Below, piece after piece: positions 7,150-12,859 of a stretch of 12,977 bases of DNA. The notes under the pieces are model-generated. The model was not told the DNA's origin. It saw only the letters and a program-made list of their open reading frames with translations, and searched no databases. This DNA is from Candidatus Iainarchaeum sp. (GTDB taxonomy: Archaea; Iainarchaeota; Iainarchaeia; Iainarchaeales; JAAZKV01), in the NCBI GenBank assembly GCA_018691995.1, contig JABHJM010000061.1, forward strand, positions 1 to 12,977, in the 5' to 3' direction. Position numbers and translations under genes: made by a program. Positions within the stretch are counted from its first letter, which is position 1. Every line of letters starts with the position of its first letter.

Positions 7150-7737
7150 ATGAGTGAAAAAAGATTTGAAATGGTAAAAGAGCATCACAAAAATACATTT
7201 GAGAAAGCAAAAAAGGACGGCAAAATGGACAAAGAATTCATTTCTTTATGCAATTTTTTGACAAAAAGCAAGAATTACTTTAGTGCAAGCTCTTGTGCAG
7301 GAAGAATTACCCTTGTTGGACTTGATATGAACGAAAGTAAGAAAGAGAGTGCATTTCACCGTAAATGGCATAGAAAAGTAAAATTTGGCGAAGTTCGCGA
7401 AGGAATAGAAGCTTATGATGGCGAAGTACTTTGGTTTAAACAAGAACCAATAATCTTCCATCTTGGAACAAATAACCTTGTGAATTCAAAACCTATTTTG
7501 GTTGCTTGTGAAAAAGCTGGTGTTAAACGAAGTGGAATTAAGGTTGCTAAGGAAGGAAAATTTATTATTGAAATTGTTGGAACTCACCAAATAAATCTTC
7601 CTGTGCGAGAAAATGGCGAAACTAAAATTGATAATACATATTTGAAATACTTGGTTACAAAAGCTAACCAAAAATTTGTAAAAAATCAAAAGAGTTTGAA
7701 AAAACTTGAAAAAGAAATGAAAAAATTACTCAAATAA
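7150..7737 (+). CDS. taw3: Taw3/TYW3 family tRNA wybutosine-pathway methyltransferase
   Basis: TYW3-family enzymes use S-adenosylmethionine to N-methylate the tricyclic guanosine derivative at position 37 of tRNA-Phe during wyosine/wybutosine synthesis. The 195-residue protein carries the family hallmarks: SSCAGRI (47-53), the WHRKV segment (73-77), LWFKQEPIIFHLG (94-106), the ALLxxAxxAGFKRSGI-like block ILVACEKAGVKRSGIKV (116-132), and a C-terminal YLKYLVTKANQKF (164-176). The last 20 residues are a Lys-rich helix. The length is normal for archaeal members. The ATG is preceded by a T-run and no ribosome binding site. It converges on the secretion ATPase with 4 bp between the stops. The other wyosine enzymes (Taw1, Taw2, Trm5) are not in the window. 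Confidence 0.88.
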   Translation: MSEKRFEMVKEHHKNTFEKAKKDGKMDKEFISLCNFLTKSKNYFSASSCAGRITLVGLDMNESKKESAFHRKWHRKVKFGEVREGIEAYDGEVLWFKQEPIIFHLGTNNLVNSKPILVACEKAGVKRSGIKVAKEGKFIIEIVGTHQINLPVRENGETKIDNTYLKYLVTKANQKFVKNQKSLKKLEKEMKKLLK

Positions 7738-7741
7738 AAAT

Positions 7742-9265
7742 TTATTTGTAAATCATTGAAAGAACTTTTTCTGGATTAAAATAATAACTTTGAATAAATT
7801 CTAAAATCTCAAGGGGTTGACGCACATCTTTTTCTATTAACCATTCTAAAATTAATCTTCTTGTTTCAATTTCTTTTTTTATTTCATTTTTTGTAACAGA
7901 AACATCATTTGCAATTTGTTCCATTATGTGGCTTGGAACATCAGAACGAACAAGTTCTCCATTTGAATTTGTTTCGTAAACATTTGCAAGTAAAACTTTG
8001 TCTTCCATTCTTGTAACTTCTGCAATTTGATTTACACTTCTTCGCATACCTTTTTCTTTTGAATATGTTCTTTGCATAACCACTATTAAATCTACTAATG
8101 GAAGCATTGTTTTTGGAACTTCAAAAGGCCTTTCTTGTAATTTAATAATTAATTCTTTTGCATTATTTGAATGAACTGTTCCTAGGCATCCAGCATGGCC
8201 ATTATCCATTGCAGTAAATAAAGTTAGGGCTTCTTTTCCTCTAACTTCTCCAACAATTAATCTGTCAGGCCTCATTCTAAGAGAATTTTTTAATAATGAA
8301 TCCATTGTAATTTCATTTCCCGAATGTTTTGCTTCAAGAGCCACCCAGTTTTCTCTATTTAGTAATGAAATTTCAAGTGTATCTTCAATAGAAATTATCC
8401 TATCGCTTAATCGAATAAAGTTTGATAATGTATTTAGAAAAGTTGTTTTCCCACTAGCCGTTCCGCCAGTTACTAAAATGTTTTTTGGAGCAATTCCAAA
8501 TCCTTCATTCATTAACCACAAAAAAGCTGCAGCTTCGCTAGTTACTGCTCCCTTTTCAATTAAGTCTAAAATTGTTAATGGGGTTTGTAAAAATTTTCTA
8601 ATTGTTAACGAAATACCTTTTGGTGAAACAATACTAAATGTTGCATTAACTCTACTTCCATCAGGCAAGCGAGCATCTAAAAGAGGACTATCTAAATTAA
8701 ATTCCTTTCCAATCGTATTTGCGATTCTTTGCAAAAGATTTTCAAAAGCTCTTTCCTCAATTGATAAATTTGTTTTACACATCCCAAACTCTCTGTGGAA
8801 AACAAAAATGTTTCCAAGCCCATTAATCATTAATTCTTCTAAAGATTCATCTAAAGAGAAAAAAGAAAGTTGTTTTAGACCAACTGAGTTTTGTAAAACT
8901 GTTTTTGCAAAAAGTTCTTTGTTTGAAATAAATTTAATTGAATCAATAATGACTAATAAATCTATTAATAATGAAGTGAGAACACTTTTGGAAGGGATTT
9001 TTTCATTTAAACCATTTATTTCTACAACAGAAACAATTTCTTCTCGAAATTTATTACCAAAATTATCTGGAAGTTCTTCAAATGAACCAAGTTCACTAAG
9101 CGTATTACTCCCTTGGATTATTTTTTGTAAAATAGTAGCAAGTTTTGCTTCTTTTTCTGGTAAAGAAATCTCTTTTAGTTCATAAAAATTGTGTGCTAAA
9201 CCCTCATGAATCTCTGCAAAAGAATTGTCACCTAGCTTTTTTACTCTTAGTTGTGTAAAGTCCAT
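7742..9265 (-). CDS. Type II/IV secretion-type motor ATPase (archaeal pilus/TadA/GspE-like)
   Basis: This 507-residue cytoplasmic hexameric motor ATPase is of the family that drives type IV pili, archaella and secretion in archaea. The N-terminal ~130 residues are variable. Next come the N2 region with LMINGLGNIFVFH (145-157) and the arginine-rich LPDGSRVN (200-207), then the ATPase core: Walker A GGTASGKT (267-274), Asp box IEDTLE (293-298), Walker B RLIVGEVRG (335-343) and His box GTVHSNNA (362-369). A helical tail of about 90 residues follows. All catalytic motifs are intact. The membrane platform partner (TadC/FlaJ-like) and prepilin peptidase are absent from the window. The pilin-like genes at 2-1043 are possible substrates of the same machine. 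It is divergent from cca and starts about 28 bp from its own TATA-like box. Confidence 0.92.
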   Translation of the reverse strand: MDFTQLRVKKLGDNSFAEIHEGLAHNFYELKEISLPEKEAKLATILQKIIQGSNTLSELGSFEELPDNFGNKFREEIVSVVEINGLNEKIPSKSVLTSLLIDLLVIIDSIKFISNKELFAKTVLQNSVGLKQLSFFSLDESLEELMINGLGNIFVFHREFGMCKTNLSIEERAFENLLQRIANTIGKEFNLDSPLLDARLPDGSRVNATFSIVSPKGISLTIRKFLQTPLTILDLIEKGAVTSEAAAFLWLMNEGFGIAPKNILVTGGTASGKTTFLNTLSNFIRLSDRIISIEDTLEISLLNRENWVALEAKHSGNEITMDSLLKNSLRMRPDRLIVGEVRGKEALTLFTAMDNGHAGCLGTVHSNNAKELIIKLQERPFEVPKTMLPLVDLIVVMQRTYSKEKGMRRSVNQIAEVTRMEDKVLLANVYETNSNGELVRSDVPSHIMEQIANDVSVTKNEIKKEIETRRLILEWLIEKDVRQPLEILEFIQSYYFNPEKVLSMIYK

Positions 9266-9274
9266 TCAAAAGGA

Positions 9275-9283
9275 TTATATAAA
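9275..9283 (+). promoter_or_regulatory. TATA box of the cca operon
   Basis: TTATATAAA is centred about 27 bp before the cca ATG and is preceded by a purine-rich AAAAGGA that could be the BRE. There is no ribosome binding site, so the operon's message is probably leaderless. Confidence 0.7.
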
Positions 9284-9288
9284 AAGTA

Positions 9289-9296
9289 GTATAATA
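9289..9296 (-). promoter_or_regulatory. TATA-like box of the secretion ATPase gene
   Basis: Read on the minus strand this is TTATTATAC, centred about 28 bp before the ATPase ATG (9265). It overlaps the palindrome at the cca start, so the two divergent promoters interlock. Confidence 0.5.
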
Positions 9297-9307
9297 AGCT
9301 TATTATA
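9290..9307. repeat. Perfect 18-bp palindrome at the cca/ATPase divergent promoters
   Basis: TATAATAAGCTTATTATA is its own reverse complement over 18 bases. It covers the ATPase TATA box and the expected transcription start of cca, ending on the A of the cca start codon. It could be an operator or a 5' hairpin. An A/T-rich palindrome may also arise by chance. Confidence 0.8.
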
Positions 9308-10680
9308 TGGTTAAAAAAACTCTTGCAAAAAGAAAAGCAATTTACAAAAAGGTTCTTGCAAAAGTAACTCCTTCAAAAAGTGAACTTGCAGATGAAAAAA
9401 AACTATTTATTAGTATTAAAAAAGAAGTAGAAGGACTTGAAGGAAAACACTCTCATCTTGAATGGTGTGGTTCTAGTGCAAGAGGAACTCATTTGAAGGG
9501 AGATCGCGATCTTGATTTGTTTTTAATGTTTGATAAAGAACTCAGTGAGAAAGAATTTGAAAAAGAAGGGCTAAGAATTGGAAAAGAGATCTTTAATGGT
9601 GGAACTTGGGAAATTGCTTATTCACAACACCCTTATGTTCGCGGAGTAATAAGGGGTTTTGATGTTGAAATTGTTCCTGGGTATATTGTAAAAAATGGAT
9701 TTGAGAAAAAAAGTGCAGTTGATCGTACTCCTTTTCATAACAAATTTTTACTTGAAAAAATGAAATCTGCTCAAAGACAAGATGCTAGATTACTTAAACA
9801 ATTTTTAAAAGGAATAAAAGCTTACGGGGCTGACTTGAAAAATCAAGCCCTTCCTGGATATGGTGTGGAATTACTTGTGTTAAAATATGGAAGTTTTAAT
9901 AAAGCACTTGAAAAAATAGCTAAATGGGGTGAACAAGAAATTGTATTACTTAAAAAAAGAAAAAGAAAAGCGAATGAAGATTTTTTTACTCCCCTTATTA
10001 TTATTGATCCAGTTGATGAAAATAGAAATGTTGCTAGCGCTCTTTCAAAAGAACAATATGAACGAATGAAAATTGCTGCAAAAATATTTTTAGAAGAACC
10101 AAATGAAAAATTTTTCTTTGGAAGTACTGTTGAAATTTGGCCAAAGGAACTAATACAAAAAGAACTTGCAAAAAGAGAATTTTTAGCTATAGAAGCTAAT
10201 TTCCCAAAAAACATTTTGGCAGATCTTATGTGGGGCCAACTTAGAAGATATTTACGAAAAGCTACTAGTTCTTTGGAAGAAAAAGATTTTGTTGTTAAAA
10301 AAACTAATCTTTGGAGTGATGAAAAAAAAGTATTTTATTTATTTGAACTTAATGAACTAAAACTTGATAAAGTTAAGAAAGTTGTTGGGCCAATGAAAAA
10401 AGATAAAGAAAATACAAAACGATTTTTAGAAAAAAAGAGAAAAATACTAAAAAAATATACTTTAGAGGGAAGGGTTGTTCTTGAAGTTGAAAGAAAAGAT
10501 AGAGCTGCACAAAAAGTGTTAGAGGCATTTGTTAGTTGTAGTGATGAAGAGAAAAAAGGGATGAAAAATTGTTTGAAAAAAGCAAAAGTTTTAAGTGAAA
10601 AAGATATTCTCAAACATTACAAGGGTGAATTTGCAAAACATCTTACTAAATATTTAGAAGGAAAAGAATTCTTTGAGTGA
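9307..10680 (+). CDS. cca: Class I (archaeal) CCA-adding tRNA nucleotidyltransferase
   Basis: This enzyme adds or repairs the 3' CCA of tRNAs using CTP and ATP without a nucleic acid template. The 457-residue protein follows the archaeal class I plan: nucleotidyltransferase head with WCGSSARGTHLKGDRDLDLF (53-72), where Asp68 and Asp70 are catalytic carboxylates; the YSQHPYVRG segment (105-113); then neck, body and tail domains, including LPGYGVELLVLKYGSF and FLEEPNEKFFFG. The third carboxylate, normally Asp in a VDVVP-like motif, is Glu121 here (VEIVPGY). Length is normal or slightly long. It opens a four-gene operon; its stop overlaps a GTGA in front of the next gene. The tRNA gene in this window has no encoded CCA, so this enzyme is needed for it. 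Start at ATG 9307 is supported by the TATA spacing. Confidence 0.94.
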   Translation: MVKKTLAKRKAIYKKVLAKVTPSKSELADEKKLFISIKKEVEGLEGKHSHLEWCGSSARGTHLKGDRDLDLFLMFDKELSEKEFEKEGLRIGKEIFNGGTWEIAYSQHPYVRGVIRGFDVEIVPGYIVKNGFEKKSAVDRTPFHNKFLLEKMKSAQRQDARLLKQFLKGIKAYGADLKNQALPGYGVELLVLKYGSFNKALEKIAKWGEQEIVLLKKRKRKANEDFFTPLIIIDPVDENRNVASALSKEQYERMKIAAKIFLEEPNEKFFFGSTVEIWPKELIQKELAKREFLAIEANFPKNILADLMWGQLRRYLRKATSSLEEKDFVVKKTNLWSDEKKVFYLFELNELKLDKVKKVVGPMKKDKENTKRFLEKKRKILKKYTLEGRVVLEVERKDRAAQKVLEAFVSCSDEEKKGMKNCLKKAKVLSEKDILKHYKGEFAKHLTKYLEGKEFFE

Positions 10681-10681
10681 G
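10677..10681 (+). promoter_or_regulatory. Ribosome binding site GTGAG inside the end of cca
   Basis: GTGAG overlaps the cca stop codon and sits four bases before ATG 10686. Its GTG could be read as a start three codons earlier, but its match to the other binding sites in the window favours ATG 10686. Confidence 0.55.
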
Positions 10682-10685
10682 AACA

Positions 10686-11363
10686 ATGATTTCACTTAAA
10701 CAACAAAAAATATTTTGGAGGTATGCGATAATTGAAAAAAAACCATCAACCATAATGCTACTTTTAACAAATCTCATTGCATTAATTGGAATAATTATTT
10801 TTTCAGCAAACTATGTTGAACTTTTTATTGCATACATCTTTCAAAGTATAATTATCTCAATATTTTATTTTAAAAAATTAAAAGATCGAAGCAAATATTC
10901 TACAAAAGGAATATACTTCCATGATTATTCATTTTCTTCAAGACACGATCAAATAAGACGGTACAAATCTTCACAACTTAAATGGTTTATTTTTGTTGAA
11001 TTGATGATACTTATCTTATTTTTTATTTTTAGTGGATTATTTGAAATAATTGACCTTATTTTGAACGGGGTTACAATAGGAGTCATCCCATTAATTGTTA
11101 TTTATTATTTGAACCATTTTTATTCATATAAAGTAAACAAAGGTAAAGAATTTGAGATTTATCAAGATCTTTATTCTTGTACAGCCCTTGGAATGAAAAG
11201 AAACTCCATCATTGTTTTACTTGCATTTATTGGGCTTTGTATTATGACATATCTAAATATCCTTATTTTAATCGCATTAGTAATTATAATAAAAATTTAC
11301 TTTGATATTTTAATGCATGAAATTGAACATTATAACCATAAACTTATGGAGTCAACAATATGA
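10686..11363 (+). CDS. Polytopic membrane protein, DUF6498-like
   Basis: This is a 225-residue integral membrane protein. Hydrophobic helices lie at about 22-40, 43-62, 99-118, 127-144, 173-190 and 191-206, so there are five or six membrane spans. Between the second and third there is a basic cytosolic-looking loop with RHDQIRRYK. The first pair of helices (LLLTNLIALIGIIIFSANYVELFIAYIFQSIIISIFYF) and the C-terminal KIYFDILMHEIEHYNHK resemble the DUF6498 family of uncharacterised membrane proteins. That call is from memory of the pattern and is tentative. No catalytic motif is obvious; the HEIEH near the end is not in a clear metalloprotease setting. It follows cca directly and overlaps the next gene by ATGA, so it is translated from the cca operon message. 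Confidence 0.75.
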   Translation: MISLKQQKIFWRYAIIEKKPSTIMLLLTNLIALIGIIIFSANYVELFIAYIFQSIIISIFYFKKLKDRSKYSTKGIYFHDYSFSSRHDQIRRYKSSQLKWFIFVELMILILFFIFSGLFEIIDLILNGVTIGVIPLIVIYYLNHFYSYKVNKGKEFEIYQDLYSCTALGMKRNSIIVLLAFIGLCIMTYLNILILIALVIIIKIYFDILMHEIEHYNHKLMESTI

Positions 11364-11599
11364 ATATGGAACTTGAAGTTGGACAAATTTGGAATCATTA
11401 TAAACGACCTAGCCAAAGATATGAAATAATTGCAATTGCAAAAGATTCTGATACTTTAGAAGAAGTTATTGTTTACAAAGCACTTTATCAAGGTGAATTT
11501 AAATTTGGCCAAATATGGGCACGAAAAATAAATGACTTTCTTGGAACTGTTGAAAAAAACGGAGAACAAATTAATAGATTTAATTTAGTGGAGGAATAA
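11360..11599 (+). CDS. DUF1653 family small protein
   Basis: This is a 79-residue soluble protein. It matches the outline of DUF1653: GQIWNHYKRPSQRYEIIAIAKDSDT (8-32), then EEVIVYKALYQGE (34-46), IWARKINDF (52-60) and a closing NRF (72-74). In that family the repeated theme is xYxHYKGxxYxVxxxAxHSETxExxVVYxxLY, predicted to be a small beta fold. The family has no established function, and it is more often seen in bacteria than archaea, which would suit transfer into this lineage (inference). Start ATG 11360 overlaps the upstream stop (ATGA) and has GGAG at 11348-11351. A second ATG at 11366 is too far from that site. Two bases separate its stop from the cysE start. Confidence 0.85.
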   Translation: MNMELEVGQIWNHYKRPSQRYEIIAIAKDSDTLEEVIVYKALYQGEFKFGQIWARKINDFLGTVEKNGEQINRFNLVEE

Positions 11600-11601
11600 A
11601 A

Positions 11602-12162
11602 ATGACTGCATGGGACAAAATTATTAGTGATTTTAAAGCTGTTAAAAAAAATGACCCTGCAGCTAAAAGTTATTTTGAAATTTTACTTTGTCACACACCT
11701 TTGTGGACAATTATTGCTTATAGACTAATGAACCCCTTACATAACTTTGGAGTACCTGTTTTTCCACGTTTTATTATGACCATACTAAAAATTCTTACTG
11801 GTGTTGAAATTCACCCTGGTGCAGATATTGGAAATAGTTTTTTTATTGACCATGGAATAGGAACGGTAGTTGGAGAAACTGCTAAGATTGGAAACAATTG
11901 TATACTATTTCATAATGTAACCCTTGGAGGAACAGGAAAACACAAAAAGAAAAGACACCCAACCCTTGGAAATAACGTATTAGTTGGGGCTGGCGCAACA
12001 CTTCTTGGGCCAATTAAAATTGGAAACAATGTTATGATTGGAGCTGAGACTTTTGTTATAATGCAAGATATTCCAAACAAGTGTACTGTTGTTGGAGTTC
12101 CTGGAAAAATTGTGAGATTAAACAACAAAAAGACTAATAAAAAACTGATTAAAACAAAATAA
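11602..12162 (+). CDS. cysE: Serine O-acetyltransferase (CysE), short form
   Basis: This enzyme makes O-acetylserine from serine and acetyl-CoA, the first step of cysteine synthesis. The 186-residue protein has a short helical N-terminal part and a left-handed beta-helix of hexapeptide repeats. Diagnostic motifs are VEIHPGADIG (68-77), IDHGIGTVVGETA (82-94) with the catalytic pair Asp83/His84, VTLGGTG (106-112) and RHPTLG with His119. The C-terminus VVGVPGKIVR is typical, followed by a Lys/Asn tail. It is the short form, without the long N-terminal domain of E. coli CysE. Its start has a strong GGAGG at 11590-11594. It is the last gene of the cca operon. No cysteine synthase is in view, so its product's fate is unknown. 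The bacterial type suggests past gene transfer. The stop abuts the tRNA 3' end. Confidence 0.93.
   Translation: MTAWDKIISDFKAVKKNDPAAKSYFEILLCHTPLWTIIAYRLMNPLHNFGVPVFPRFIMTILKILTGVEIHPGADIGNSFFIDHGIGTVVGETAKIGNNCILFHNVTLGGTGKHKKKRHPTLGNNVLVGAGATLLGPIKIGNNVMIGAETFVIMQDIPNKCTVVGVPGKIVRLNNKKTNKKLIKTK
12127..12162 (-). terminator. T-rich terminator of tRNA-Arg inside the cysE 3' end
   Basis: Immediately downstream of the tRNA on the minus strand are repeated T runs (up to six). Archaeal RNA polymerase commonly terminates at such runs. The same bases, read on the plus strand, encode the Lys/Asn-rich tail of CysE. Confidence 0.5.
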
Positions 12163-12235
12163 TGGGCCCGGAGGGAATCGAACCCCCATCTCGAGATCCG
12201 AAGTCTCGCCGGTTAATCCATTGCCACACGGGCCC
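12163..12235 (-). tRNA. tRNA-Arg (anticodon UCG)
   Basis: A 73-base cloverleaf folds on the minus strand. The acceptor stem is GGGCCCG/CGGGCCC with discriminator A. The anticodon stem is CGAGA/TCTCG with loop CTTCGGA, giving anticodon TCG (Arg, CGA and other CGN codons). The T arm is GGGGG-TTCGATT-CCCTC with one G-U pair. A14, G18G19 and A21 are in place. The D stem is weak: position 10 is U rather than G, pairing by wobble, and 13-22 is C-A. There is no intron and no encoded CCA, so the CCA enzyme must finish it. It is convergent with cysE, with no base between its 3' end and the cysE stop. Confidence 0.93.
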
Positions 12236-12258
12236 ATGTGAAATAATAACTTAACAGT

Positions 12259-12268
12259 GTATTTTTAA
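12259..12268 (-). promoter_or_regulatory. Possible TATA box of tRNA-Arg
   Basis: Read on the minus strand, ATTAAAAATA lies about 28 bp upstream of the mature tRNA 5' end and is preceded by AAAG, a possible BRE. The true start of the precursor is unknown, so the assignment is tentative. Confidence 0.4.
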
Positions 12269-12303
12269 TCTTTAGGGAAAGGCAAATTTGGCTCAAAAGA
12301 ACC

Positions 12304-12311
12304 TTTTTAAA
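12304..12311 (+). promoter_or_regulatory. Possible TATA box of the zinc protein/aEF1-beta operon
   Basis: TTTTTAAA lies 45 bp before ATG 12353. Transcription would begin near 12334, giving a short leader that carries the GGTGAG binding site. The rest of the gap from 12236 to 12340 shows nothing else I can name. Confidence 0.4.
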
Positions 12312-12342
12312 GATTGGGTATTAGAACTTAATTAATAAAAAT

Positions 12343-12348
12343 GGTGAG
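12343..12348 (+). promoter_or_regulatory. Ribosome binding site GGTGAG of the zinc protein gene
   Basis: GGTGAG stands four bases before ATG 12353. The in-frame ATG at 12341 overlaps this site and would add MVSK, so 12353 is the better start. Confidence 0.6.
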
Positions 12349-12352
12349 TAAA

Positions 12353-12508
12353 ATGAAAGTTTGTAGTACATGTAATAAAACAGTAACTGATGACAAAACA
12401 GAGTTTAAATGCCCTTCTTGTGGAAAAGGAACTATTGTTAGATGCGATCATTGTAAAATAAGTGTTAAAAGATACACTTGTGAAGAATGTGGCTTTGTAG
12501 GGCCTTAG
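12353..12508 (+). CDS. Small zinc protein with four CxxC motifs (DUF1610/HVO_2753-like)
   Basis: This is a 51-residue protein made almost entirely of four zinc-binding knuckles: CSTC (4-7), CPSC (20-23), CDHC (31-34) and CEEC (43-46), ending GFVGP. This is the pattern of a small archaeal zinc-finger family, of which Haloferax HVO_2753 is a member, often annotated as a zinc-ribbon RNA-binding protein. An RNA-binding or translation role is suggested mainly by the neighbour gene for aEF1-beta, an arrangement I recall as common in archaea. The eight Cys would bind two zinc ions. A ribosome binding site GGTGAG supports ATG 12353; ATG 12341 in the same frame is the alternative. It ends 15 bp before aEF1-beta. 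The gene is short enough to be missed by length filters. Confidence 0.88.
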   Translation: MKVCSTCNKTVTDDKTEFKCPSCGKGTIVRCDHCKISVKRYTCEECGFVGP

Positions 12509-12523
12509 AAGGAGTTTGATAAA

Positions 12524-12790
12524 GTGGGAAAAGCATTAGTAGTATTTAAAGTATTTAGCGATCCTAAGAACCTTGATAAGGTTGAAGAAGGACTAAAAAA
12601 TATAACAATTGAAGATATTAAATTTCAAGATATTAAAAGAGAACCAATTGGTTTTGGAATAGAAGTTATTAGAGTAGGATATATTGTCCCTGATAAAACA
12701 GATGGATTAATGCCTGCACTTGAAAAAGCTGTTGAAGAAGTCGAAGGCGTTAATAACGTTGAGATGGACGGCGTAAATCTAATAAGTTAG
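12524..12790 (+). CDS. ef1b: aEF1-beta, guanine nucleotide exchange factor of aEF1A
   Basis: aEF1-beta reloads the elongation factor aEF1A with GTP by exchanging GDP, so that it can bring aminoacyl-tRNA to the ribosome. The 88-residue protein has the family's single alpha/beta sandwich. Recognisable segments are the opening ALVVFKVFSDP, the central REPIGFGIEVIRVGYIVPD (39-57), and the closing EVEGVNNVEMDGVNLIS (72-88), close to the family's VxxVxxxxVxxI ending. Length is normal for archaea. It starts with GTG, and a GGAG at 12511-12514 sits nine bases before it. It is the second gene of the unit with the small zinc protein. A run of eight T follows the stop by five bases and probably ends transcription. 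Confidence 0.95.
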   Translation: MGKALVVFKVFSDPKNLDKVEEGLKNITIEDIKFQDIKREPIGFGIEVIRVGYIVPDKTDGLMPALEKAVEEVEGVNNVEMDGVNLIS

Positions 12791-12795
12791 AATTC

Positions 12796-12803
12796 TTTTT
12801 TTT
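12796..12803 (+). terminator. Poly-T terminator after aEF1-beta
   Basis: Eight consecutive T bases start five bases after the aEF1-beta stop codon. Archaeal termination typically needs only such a T tract and no hairpin. Confidence 0.6.
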
Positions 12804-12806
12804 AAC

Positions 12807-12827
12807 CGGCATGGACCTTCCGTGTTG
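12807..12827 (+). other. Unexplained GC-richer hairpin between aEF1-beta and rad50
   Basis: As plus-strand RNA these bases can pair 9 bp (12807-12815 with 12819-12827, three G-U pairs) around a CCT loop. It lies just after the T tract and before the rad50 TATA box, so it fits neither an intrinsic terminator nor a leader of a leaderless gene. Its function is unknown. Confidence 0.4.
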
Positions 12828-12828
12828 A

Positions 12829-12837
12829 TTTATATTA
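12829..12837 (+). promoter_or_regulatory. TATA box of the rad50-like gene
   Basis: TTTATATTA is centred 27 bp before ATG 12860, with no ribosome binding site between, which is the same leaderless geometry as rli1, pelA and cca. Confidence 0.7.
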
Positions 12838-12859
12838 TTTTTTACATATTACTTATTTT

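Noticed and set aside
8478..9185. Long open frame (235 codons) on the plus strand inside the secretion ATPase gene
   Set aside because: It lies wholly antisense to a gene with intact catalytic motifs. It has no recognisable domain, no upstream binding site or TATA box at the right distance, and a composition expected of a shadow frame.
12188..12205. TCTCGAGA palindrome and nearby TCTCG repeats
   Set aside because: They are the anticodon stem and variable loop of the tRNA.
12267..12315. Inverted repeat AATCTTTA (12267-12274) / TAAAGATT (12308-12315)
   Set aside because: Only 8 bp with a 33-base gap in A/T-rich DNA. The arms coincide with the flanks of the two divergent TATA-like boxes, so similar promoter sequences explain them.
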